Below, one piece after another: positions 1 to 10,728 of a stretch of DNA of 64,000 nt; the stretch's first letter is position 1, and the number at the start of each line of letters is the position of its first letter. The stretch is taken from the NCBI RefSeq assembly GCF_024868665.1, contig NC_079913.1, positions 7,917,819 through 7,981,818 of the forward strand. Reading direction: 5' to 3'. The notes under the pieces were generated by a model. It made no database searches. It was not told the DNA's origin and saw nothing but the letters and a program-made list of their open reading frames with translations. Made by a program: the position numbers and the translations under genes. The DNA is from Triplophysa rosa. Taxonomy: Eukaryota; Chordata; Actinopteri; Cypriniformes; Nemacheilidae.

Positions 1-1530
1 TAATTGTTTTTGACTATATGTGCATCCATGACAACTAAGAATGTTGCTGTCAGATGAATTTCCCCTGTGTTCAATGAGAAAAAAATAAAGGGGACCGGGG
101 ATTCAAACCACCAAACTGCCCATGGCAAAACCAAAGCACTAACCACTACACCAGTTGGCCTACTGTATGGACCCGCTTGAAAGTGAAACCCATCAAGGGT
201 CAAATTTGCCAGCTATTGCAGGGGGAACGGCATCTTACAGCTGAGAATTCTCCTGTCACATACCGTTCCCCCTGTGTTCCATGAGTTAGAAAGTTCATAC
301 TTGTCTCACATTTATTTGCACTTCTGACTTTCAAAACCACAACAAGGAGGTTCTTAGAGTTTAAGGCTCATATCATTTAATCTTTCAAAGCAGGACAACA
401 TATTATGACAACTAAGACTGTTGCTGTCAGATCAGGTTCCCCCGTGTTCGATGAGAAAAAAAAGAGGGGGACGGGGGCTTCAAACCACCATCCTGCCCAT
501 CTCAATCCCAAAGCACTACACCATTTGGCCGATTGGCTGAGACAGCTGGAAAGTGAAGCCCATCCAGGCTGGTATATGGTATGTGACAGCTGAGAATTCT
601 GCTGCCACATAGGGGTCCCCCTGTGTTCAATGAGAAATAAGAAGGGGGACCAGGGCTTCAAACCACCAACCTGCCAATCCCAAACCCAAAGCAAAGTGAA
701 GGCAGGCCTCAAACCAATGACCAGCCTATCACAAACCCAAAGCACTAACCACTACAGCAGTTGGCCTGATGGGGGGGTTCTTTTTTTAACGAAGTCCATC
801 AAGGTTAAATTTTGCCAGCTATAGCTGGGGAAACGGTATCTGATGACTGAGAATTTTGCTCTCTGAGACCGCTCCTCCGGTGTTCCATGAGACACAAAGT
901 TCATAAGTGTCTCACATTTGAAATTTTAGCATGTCTATGTAAATTTTAATGAATGCTTCATGAGACAAACAGTGTTGCATGTGTGCATGCATCAAACTAA
1001 TTGTTTATGGCTATATATGCATCCATGCATAAGTTTAAAAGGGGGTAGAAACGTGGCAGTAAGGTAAAACAGATCCTGACCCAAAATTACCCCCATCCCC
1101 CTTTAAATATTTTCCTGCCATGTGTAACATGATGTGTGTGTGTGGCCTTGACATTTTAGTATGTCTATGTAAATATGAATAAATGCTTGATGAGACAAAC
1201 AGTGTTGCTTGTGTGCAGGCATCAAACTAATTGTTTTTCACTATATATGCATCCATGACAACTAAGAACGTTGCTGTCAGATGAGGTTCCCCTGTGTTCA
1301 ATAAGAAAAAAAGAAAGGGGACCAGAGCTTCAAACCACCAACCTGCCCATGTCAAACCCAAAGCACTAACCACTACACCAGTTGGCCTATTGTACAGGCC
1401 ATCTTGAAAGTGAAGCCCCTCAAGGGTAAAATTGGCCAGCTATTGCAGGGGGAACGGTATCTCACATCTGAGAATTCTGCTGTCACATACCATTTCCCCT
1501 GTGTTCCATGAAATAGAAAGTTCATACTAA
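1..1530 (-). repeat. Complex repeat array with tRNA-like promoter boxes (SINE-derived)
   Basis: At least three units, partly rearranged, begin near 31, 404 and 1,252; a partial duplicate starts near 600. Each shares CATGACAACTAAGA, then GTTGCTGTCAGAT, then CCCCTGTGTTCAATGAGAAA. On the minus strand each unit contains an A-box-like stretch (GTAGTGGTTAGTGC, plus 130-143 in copy 1) and a B-box-like GGTTTGAATCC (plus 92-102). This points to a tRNA-derived SINE in minus orientation. A CCCCTGTGTTC-ATGA motif recurs about 200 bp apart inside each unit. The array runs off the left edge of the window. Confidence 0.6.
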
Positions 1531-1659
1531 AGTTCAAACATCAACTTTAAAGCACATGTGATTGGTGGATTAGCATTACTCAACATTACTTACTACCTTA
1601 CAGTCAGCAACACTACATTCAATTAAGGTAAAATAGTTTTAAAATGTATATTTTTTATT

Positions 1660-1741
1660 TAAATGGAACCAGAATCGGAACTGGGAATCGCTGGGAAAAT
1701 GGAACCGGAATCGTAAAATGTCTTCCAATACCCAACCCTAC
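1660..1741. repeat. Fragment of GGAACCGGAATCG / GGGTTGGGTA-type MITE
   Basis: AATGGAACCAGAATCGGAAC is followed by a second AATGGAACCGGAATCG and ends in ATACCCAACCCTA. This composition is typical of a dispersed short non-autonomous element of fish genomes (family from memory). Only one end is visible. Confidence 0.4.
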
Positions 1742-2131
1742 TCCACACTGATGCAAAACGGCCCATTTTGCGTTCATGCATGCATATTTTGCATTCAATG
1801 CACGTGGAGTTTAATATTCAGAAAATTTGGGGACTCATAATGTTATATTAAAAGTTTGACCATTTTGAAAAAAAATCAAAGAAATGCTTGATGATAAGCA
1901 TAAAATGCATAAGAAACTCTTTACTTTAATTTTACTTTTTATTTTTATTTTCTTTATTTTTAACATTGGCCACGTTAACACCTTTGTACAAAAGTTAAGA
2001 CGGGGTCCACGATTCCATTGAAGCACATGTGATGGTCTTTGGAGCTTTATCATTAAATAAATGCTAAGAACTACTTAAATGTATGTTTTTATTTTTTTCA
2101 CTCAAGCTGTTATGCTGATAATAAAACTGAT

Positions 2132-2153
2132 TATATATATATATATATATATA
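2132..2153. repeat. (TA)n microsatellite
   Basis: A perfect TA array of 22 bp. A second TA array at 2,452-2,472 lies about 300 bp away, so the two may bracket an insertion. Confidence 0.9.
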
Positions 2154-2292
2154 GCAAAAATCTAAATATTTGGACACCACAGAAGCTCCGTGTTTGCCAG
2201 TGTCACTTTAAGGGCATTTGGTTTCCATAACTGTGTAGAAGATTCAAAGTTTAATTATGAAGACAAGGGCAAGGGTTAATGTCTGCCCCTTG

Positions 2293-2793
2293 TCAAAAAC
2301 AGTCTACAGCCATTTTCCATGTGAAACAGGTCGCCAGCAACATGGAAATAATGTTATCCTGATCCTGGCAAAAGGGGATCCCTGGTGCACATGGGTCATC
2401 TGCGCCCCTCCTTCCCATGCATTCGGTCCCCATAAGCTGTTGTGCACAGGTTATATATATATATATATATATACTTCTTGGTTTCAAGTCAATGCCTAGA
2501 GCATCTGGATCACTTTCAGGGGACATGACCTGCGGATCCAGAGACATTCCAACTGTCAACACACATTCATCCTTTCCTTTCTCTCCATTAATTTCTTCCT
2601 TCTCTTTTTTCTCCTGCGTATGCTTTTCATCTTGAGCTGCCTCACAGCTGGATGCTCCGGAGGGGAGCCGAGCACAACACAGGCAGTAATTAAACTGTAA
2701 ACATTTCCGAATATCAGAGAACCTTAAAGGGCGAACCATCATCAAAACTACAAATCTTGTAACGAAACGCTGCTGACATTCATCTGTCTTCAT
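2293..2793 (-). other. Unassigned open frame of 166 codons, possible exon remnant
   Basis: This is the longest single open frame in the window outside sox5, on the minus strand. Its middle part (EAAQDEKHTQEKKEKEEING and onward to SPESDPDALGIDLKP) has coding-like composition. It is flanked by a plausible acceptor (catccag|CTGT, exon start 2,647) and a weak donor (AAGAA|GTATAT, exon end 2,475). The end of the frame reads through a TA repeat as IYIYIYI, so the whole frame cannot be a real protein as it stands. I do not recognise it. It could be a stray exon of another gene, a decayed retrocopy, or chance. Confidence 0.2.
2452..2472. repeat. (TA)n microsatellite
   Basis: A perfect TA array of about 21 bp, partner to the array at 2,132-2,153. 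Confidence 0.9.
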
Positions 2794-5049
2794 CGTTTCT
2801 TGAAAAACAATTTGACTTCTAATGTGAACAAGTTCAGCTCCACGATAAATACATTTTCAAAACAAAGATGTTCTAATGTTGCATTGTAAATCGAGCGGGT
2901 GAAACTTTATGCAGACATCTGACCGCAGCAATCAAAACAGAAAATGACACGCCGGCTGTTTCCACGGAACAAGTAATATCTGATAATTACTGTTATTTGC
3001 AATATTTCAGACACACCAATTATGCTTGTCTAGAGATTTTTAATGTATTTCTACACTCGGTAAGCCGTGGACTGTGTTCAAGAGAGACAGAGAAAAATAG
3101 ACTCATACTTTTAAAATGGACAACTTTTTTTGTGTAGGTCCAGAGCAATTTTCCTTTTTGTTAATGGGTATAGATAAAAAAGTATACAGGTTTCACAATA
3201 AACATATGTTAACTAGAGAATAAATTAAAGGTTCTCCAATGGAAAACTTTAAAAACTAAATTTTATAGCATTATACAAAACAATGTCTGTTACTGTTTAC
3301 TGAGATTTCATGTCGAATAAAGCATTAAGAATGTATTAAAATTGTAACAGAATTTGTTTACAATCGAAATTTATCTTCTGAATTGTCTCTGAAATGACAA
3401 ACATGATATTCTCTGCATACCCTCCTTTCTTCCATATAAGAACACTCCAAGTACAGACCCCCCAAAAAAATCACAAATGTATCCATTCCAAATTCTTCAA
3501 GTTCATTTCACGTGACCTGTGATCTTTTATCACAGCTGAAGGGAATCTGGCTTCGTTCCTCAGACGCTTCTCACAAATCAAACAAGCACTCAGGATGTTC
3601 TCATCCTATTTTTTAGTCAAAACTTGGGAGATTTCGAAAAATAGTCCAACTGGTTTTTGGCTTCAAATAGGTTAATTAAAAACGTGAAAGCACCACAGGC
3701 CTGAGCCAAGTGAACGTAATAAATAAATAAATAACAAGTTCACATATTGTAGATATGATTCTTAAATACGTTCTAGCAGTTTCACACTTGATTTTCCCGA
3801 ATTCTCCTGAGATATCAAAAAATACTTAGGACAAAACTAACATTTGTTTTTGTCTACAGTGGCACAAACCCAGAGTCAGACGGATGAGGTTTAAAGGCCA
3901 GTAGTTTGTGGTAAGTAAAATCCCTCGCTCCACTTAAATGACTAACCACAGGACCACGAGACACTGTCGCTACACCGCAGGACGACCCACATCTGCTCAC
4001 CAGACCCGTTCTGGGCAAAAAACCCTCGCTGCTCAACAACTACACAACCCTGGGATTTATCTGGTCACAGGCTCTAAATCCTGGTCACTCAGACCAGTGT
4101 AATCCTGGGACATTGGCACAAATCCTGGCCATCCCATGACCCTTTTCATCTCATTGCATCCCAGCGTTCATAGCAAAGGCCACTAATGTGTCCCTTATAT
4201 GCAAATAACATTAGCCAGGCCAAAAAAAAATGTGTTTCTCCACAAAACATCCTTCAATGTTAAATGAATAAGTTATGCCACAAATACTGGATGTGAGACA
4301 ATGAAGCCATGTAACAACTCTTAAAAAAAAAACAGATTTAATTGTTTAAAAAAGGATCTAATCCATGTGCAGAAAATGTTACACATTTCTAATATTATGT
4401 ATAATATGTTGTTACTTGGGACAGTTTATTACGAGGAGTCACAATAAAAGTGAGAATAAAACAAATTATGTACATTGAATTAAAGACTTTCGTCAGCAAA
4501 TATTGATGTGTATTAAATCTTCCAATTTTTCAGCCTTAATGAAACATTACAAAGCACACGAACCAGAACCCATTTTACTACTAGAGGAACTCAACATTCT
4601 TCATGTAGGAATTGAGGCTTTAAGGCTGAAAGAGTTCACAGCGTGTGAAGAAAAGTGAATATTAAACAAAATACAAAGTCAACAGCTGGCAATAGCGGTC
4701 ACTGCGCTGAGGGCAGGAGCAACGCTGCCCCGTAACATGCCAGCGGGTCCTCTCTCATTCTGGCAAATCAAAAACAAATATTTGCCAGAGAAAAAAACCC
4801 TAAAAAGTCTTGGAGCACAGAGCAAACGGCAACCGGGGCAAATTAAAGAAGCGCTCCACTGCACCGTCACTGTCAAAGCAGGAGGGGAAGAAACGTCTCT
4901 CTCGGGCTAGAGAGGCGTTTCTCTTCCTGAAGAGGTCAGTACTGGGTCTTTGGAGACAAGGGGACGAGCAGAGGTTCGGGTGAGGGCTGTAAAAGTTGGG
5001 CCGAGGGGAAATTTTGGGGATGTTTGGCATGAAAGGGACATTGCGACGT

Positions 5050-5193
5050 TCACCCCAACTGTTTGGTTACAAGCATTCGTCCAAATATATTTCTCTGTAT
5101 TGATTAGAACAAAGACATTTATACAGATTTGGAACAACTTGAGGGCGAGTAAATGATGACAGAATTTTATTTTGGGGTAAATTGTCCCTTTAA
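5050..5193 (+). mobile_element. Right half of TTAA-bounded palindromic MITE
   Basis: It reads AACTGTTTGGTTACAAGCAT, then TTTGGAACAACTTGAGGGCG, then ATGATGACAGAATTTTATTT and ends GTCCCTTTAA. This matches the right half of the copies at 30.0, 33.2 and 40.6 kb, and the TTAA end fits piggyBac-type target choice. The left half is missing. Confidence 0.65.
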
Positions 5194-5349
5194 TGCAAAT
5201 CTATTAAGAAAACACGATAAACAACTCAAATGAAACTTTTATGAACTTTTGTTGGTGCTTTTGCATCATGTTTGAAGCTTCAAAGCTTCAGTCTCTATTT
5301 ACTCTCATTTAAATGCACAAGAGCGACTAGAACAATTAGATTTGTTTGT

Positions 5350-5443
5350 GTTATACAGAAAAAAAGAAAGCCATACGGGTTTGGACAACAATGGCGAGTA
5401 AATAATGACAGTGTTTTCATTTTTGGATGAACTGGTGCTTTAA
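5350..5443 (+). mobile_element. Diverged right end of the same TTAA-bounded MITE
   Basis: GGTTTGGACAACAATGGCGA, then GTAAATAATGACAGTGTTTT and TTTTTGGATGAACTGGTGCT, ending TTAA, is an older copy of the element ending at 5,193. Confidence 0.5.
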
Positions 5444-8400
5444 CGTCCATAGTATCCAGGAACATTAGCAAGGTTGAATTTCACAGCTGACTCCACTAAG
5501 AGTGATATCTAGAACTGAAGCTTCGCTTTAAATGACACATTTGTTTATTCCGATGAGTGGCCGACTGCACCCCTCCTTCGTGCGTTATCATGCAGCGATG
5601 CTCTCGTAAGCTTTTAGAGATTTGTTTATTTGTGTTACGGCTCGTTTTGCAGCTTGCGAGTGACCCCACCCAGTTTTCACAAGAGCTCCTGACAGCAGGC
5701 CTGCTTAGCAGCTCCCCTCTCAATTAACATACCATTAGCATAATATTAGCATGTGTGGATTCGGGTGTTAATGGCTGGAGAAAAATGCTTCAAAAATCAA
5801 TTTGATAAATTACAAATGGAGGCCAGCGGGTGCAAGCGGTCTCTTCACATACCGCTTAGTCAAGCTGTTCGACGGATGAAGCACAAACACAGTAAAAGGC
5901 TCGGTACAAAATGTTAAGTGCTATGTGCAAAACTTTTTAAATTGTCCAAATGTAAGTGGTGTTTTGATTGTAAATCTGGTGATAATGAACGAAATCACGC
6001 AGTATAAAAGTCACGTTTTGCCAGACTTTGACATATGGCATAAAGTCTGGTCCACATGACCAACTACGAAAAATCAACTGGTTTTGAAAAACTAAATTGA
6101 AATAATGACTCACCTGGTGATCAAAAATTGTGTCCCTAGAAATGCTGCTGCTTATTTCACAGACAACTTGAAACTTATGTTTTATGTTATATATTTCACG
6201 TATATTTATTATATATCATAATAATGTATCACTTTTTTATTATAATTATATTTACTGATTTTTTTTCTCCGACATTTATATTTATTCCAGAAAAACTAGT
6301 TTTTTTTCCAGCCATGTCATAGATCTTTTCTTTTTAATACATTCAAAAATGAACAGAGGTAAATGACAAATGTTTACCACGAATGCTGTCTATGCTAAAT
6401 AAACATCTGTAAAGTATTTTAACATAAATTGTGTGTCTTTATTGATTTAAAAACTGCTGGCCACTACACCCATTAACATTTGATTAGTAAAAAAAACATA
6501 AGCACATCTAACTGCGCTGACATAGAAATATTTAGAAAATTCAATTATTTTTCATCATCAGAAATGCTCATTTACTCATCCCAGAACAAACACAACATCA
6601 TTTCTAGGTGGATTAACAAAAAACACCATTATTCCTGGAAGTTTCGTATGCCTGTCAATCAAATTTGAACTGTGACTTCATCACTGTATGTAAAATGTTC
6701 ATCAGACGGTCAGCGAGTGGACTGTGGGCGTTTCATCTGAAGCCGAGACTGAATGACACAAGAGATGGCAAGAAGACAGCAAGACGTAAGGCAGACTTTG
6801 GCGGACGCAGAGAAGGTTTCATATGAATGGGAGTTAATGGGAAGAGGGGGTGGAGTAGGCCAGCTGTTGATGAAGTCACTGAATTTGAACAAATGTAACG
6901 TGTCGTCTGAAATACGTGTCGGAGCTGACTAGAGCACCCTTAGGCTGCGCTGTTCCTCTCAATCCCATGCCTGTCTCTCACCTCCTGCTAAACTGAAGCT
7001 AAATGGCAGAACCAATCAGCTACAGCTTGGTTTACATGTCCAAAACATCCCCGGACCACACAAACTGTATTCACATGGTTTGATGGGCCGCGAGATTGAC
7101 ACAGAGGACTTCAAAAAATACATTCCTCTATCGAAGGAAAAATACAAAGAGCTGCTCACGCACAGGTGCTTTAGAATATGGATAGGTAGGTGACATGAAA
7201 TGCTCTGAAAGTAATACATTGTGACATAACTACTAGTTCATGCAAAACTATTTAAATTAGCTTATTTTTATACATTACAATTAAAAATATTAATAATTAT
7301 AATTACTAATGCTAGCAAGTTGTATGGCTCACGTAATAATGTATGTAAAAAGTATGTACAAATATTTGTAAAATAGCAAAGATATAGAAAAACAAAAAAC
7401 CTTAAAGTCACCATGCAATCAAACAGAAAAATTCTAAGTGTTTTACACAGTGTTGCAGAGATTTTTATAAATGATTTATCCATGCACAACCTTATTTTTT
7501 TTATTCATTTGCACTTGTAATCTTTAATCAAAAACGTAAAGCTCCTCTACCCATCTCAACAACTACTCTTTGTCACATGACGTCAGCAACAAAAAAGAGG
7601 TAGTACTATACTCACTGTCCAATGGCCAGGCATTTTAAGCCCTCCCCTCAAGGCCCAACTTACAACAAACCAATAAAAAAGAGAAGGGCAAAATAAAGCC
7701 CCGCCCTACAGTTTTTCTTCTAATTTCAGAAACCATTTCACTCCGACAACGTCACGATACGGAAAAGAAGTCAATCGCAACTTCCGTTTCATGTTGACTT
7801 AAAAAAATTCCGAAAAAAGTTGAAAACCCTTAAACATTCATATACATTTGAAGCTAAAATATCAAAGTTAAAAACAAAAACATCTGGACACATTATGCAT
7901 CAACAGCTGTATGTAGTTCTTTAGGTATTTGTTTAGTCTTTAGTAATGATCTTTTAAGACTGGATGTTTAAAAATGGCTGTCGGTCACGTTAAGGTGGCG
8001 CGCGTACGCTCGTCTGCAAATGGTAATGCGCGTGTGTGAGTTCTGAGTGCTCTCTAATCCCCCCTCTTCATGAATACATTAGCGGAGTGTTTTAAACTCA
8101 GTTTAGCTGGTGGCTCTGGAGGCACATCACATCCTATTACCTACTTTAAATCATTAATGTGACATCGTTTTTACTCAATCTCTAAACACCCACGCTTCAA
8201 ATCTGCGCGTTTCACCGAGCTGTCGCACAAGAACGCACAAGTACACACGCACGCAGACATATGCAGGCACGCATGCAGACACGGTAAATGTAAAAATACA
8301 GAAGCTTGCACGAGTTTACAAACATGTAAAAACAGTAAATACACACTCTGAATTATGCTAATTGCTTCCTTCAGACGAGGTCGTTACTTCTGAGGAAACA

Positions 8401-9909
8401 TATTGCCCCTTTTTTCTTGTAGGTGTATATGTACATTGCGGGAAAAATATCTTGAAGAATCAGATAATAATTGTTTCTTAATAACGTGCTTTTGTATCTT
8501 TTCCGTCTCAAGAACACACACACGCACGCACGCGCACGCACACACTGACAAAACCATCTCTATTTAGTGTTAGCTACAGGCTAAAAATCAAATATTTACA
8601 GTGCCCTGAGCTACGTTGCTTCTCTTAAAGACTTAAAGACTCAATTTTCCAGTCTTTCACTGCGTTTAAATAAAAACGTGGGAGTACTTAACTCCTCTCA
8701 GACAAGCACTCATGACAGACCCAAAGAGAGGAAACGCAGACTTTGAAGACAGTAGCATTTACTAAAGCACTGATATTAAAACGATCGCACTTTATGTAAA
8801 GCTTGTGGTTTGTTTTTAAAAGATTGCAGTACCTTTATGCATTTCTCTTTTTGTTGTTTCTGTTCCACTCTTACATTCTTGTCAATTGAAAAAGTCATTT
8901 CATTGGCTGTGACTAAATGGCACTCTTTACCACAGACATGCTGATTGGTGTAAAAAACAAGGTACATCGCTCTTGATTAACAAACTAAGTAATTGGTTAA
9001 ATTGACACCTGGAACCACTGTGTAAGCAGGTTTGGCTTTCTCATGCATTTTCTCTATTTAAGGTTTCCTGTTTTTGTTCAAAGAACACTTTTAGTTTTGT
9101 GATTGAAACGCACTTTCCAGGCCTTATTTTGATTAAAATGTAACCCAGACATACTTTATACACATAAAATTCATATTTGTCATTTTTTTGGAGTTGAATT
9201 GGTAACTTTTGACTTGCTTCAATTATCATTTAAAAGTGAAACATGCAATTTGTATTGTGTTTATAAAGTCTAAACATAAATAGACGTATTTCAAACGCTT
9301 CATAAAAACCTCAGACCTCCTATTTGAGGGAGGGTAATATAAACAAACCTTTAGGTTTTGTTAACAATACTCTGTAATTCATGAAGAGTCTTGTACAAAT
9401 ATTTGTAAGCTCAGCAGGTGTCCTACTGTACAGCGTGATGTATGTCATTCCAGCTGCGATGAAGTCCAACACTGGAAATTCTTCTTTGTAGAGAGGTTCT
9501 TGGTCTGAAGGTCTATTCTAGGTTAGGTTCATGTTTTGAACACATAATATATACATTATTTGTATTGTTTAAATATATACAAACCTGTTTTGCTAATTAG
9601 AGTACAGAATTGAGTGTAGTGTCCCAAGTCTGTGTTTATTTTATCCCTGGCAAACAATGTCAGACAGCATGAGTGAAGTTTTTGAGTCTCTGAGCTGACA
9701 AACACCGGTCTAAACATCAAGTCTGCATGTTGCTGTAAATCAGAAAAAGGAACCACACACACACACGGTAGAGATACAGAACACGTTGCTGTTTTTATTT
9801 GAGCCTTGACTGGCAGTAATACTGAAAAACGTCAACTTAGAACAGATGGTGGTAACCCACGGCTTGCTTTTTTTCTTTTTTTTTCCATAAGAATACAGTA
9901 ACTCCTGCT

Positions 9910-9915
9910 TTTATT
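9910..9915 (-). promoter_or_regulatory. Candidate poly(A) signal AATAAA
   Basis: The minus strand reads CACAATAAAAGCAGG, the first AATAAA met downstream of the sox5 stop, about 3.4 kb away. A second AATAAA lies at 9,799-9,794. An earlier ATTAAA at 11,721-11,716 is an alternative that would give a shorter UTR. Confidence 0.3.
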
Positions 9916-10528
9916 GTGGCATGAATAACATCAATAAAAGAGAGAAAGAAATATACAACTTATATTACACTGTGTTATGAACAAAATATAAATCTATAAC
10001 TCTATGCTATATTTACATAATTATCTTTCTCCATTTTCAAGTTGAGATGGTAGGATAAGTACTTTTTGTTTGTCGTCGTTGTTTTGAGCTCCACACAGGA
10101 CTTTGATTGATTGTCTTTATCTATTATTGTTCGGAATACAGGTCATCATTGTCGTATTCAAATGCATCGCCGTATGTGTTCATAAAGACCATGAGGTTGC
10201 CATGGCGACGGATAATTGACAGAACGTGACCCTGTATGTTAAACCAGACTTCCTCCAGCATTTGTCTTTATACGACTGATATGATTGTGGGAGCTATGAG
10301 ATAACATTGTCATCAGATGGCTGTTATTTTGCGATTGAGAATCTAATTATCTTAAAGGAGGTTATTGTGACGTCGCTATTAAAAGTTTGATTGACAGAGG
10401 GAGACAAAGTGTGGAGCTAAAACAATTCAGGAATCGAATAAGAACATCTAATATCTAATATGGCCATTCAGAGGAGCTTCAATGGAATCAGACAAACAGA
10501 TTACAAATTCAAAGAGATGCTGTTTTTC

Positions 10529-10728
10529 TTAAAGGGGCAGTTCACATAAAAATGGGCATAATTTGTCTTTTATGGCTTGTGCAACTTTTTATCTGTTGAA
10601 CACAAGTTACGAGTTATTAACGGCAAAAGAGGAGCAGCAAAACTTTTGCTTTGGCGATCATACACGAATAAAATGAAGGCGAATAAAAGATGACATAATT
10701 TTCATATTGGGTGAACTATCCCTTTTAA
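10529..10728. mobile_element. TTAA-bounded MITE copy inside the probable 3' UTR
   Basis: It starts TTAAAGGGGCAGTTCACATA and ends GGGTGAACTATCCCTTTTAA. The ends are inverted repeats of each other and both carry TTAA, the piggyBac-type target duplication. It is about 200 bp with no coding capacity. The interior keeps ATCTGTTGAACACAAGTTAC of the family core. If the 3' UTR reaches 9.9 kb, this element is transcribed with sox5. Confidence 0.7.

Larger units (their letters stand above)
2800..9899. other. Downstream flank of sox5, no gene seen
   Basis: This A/T-rich stretch holds two fragments of the TTAA-bounded MITE (5,050-5,193 and 5,350-5,443), a short CA/CG-rich microsatellite at 8,512-8,546 and many short chance frames. 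The segment 5,690-5,830 carries clustered homeodomain/octamer-like words (CATTAGCATAATATTAGCAT) and might be regulatory. I see no coding exon, RNA gene or complete transposon. Confidence 0.6.
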
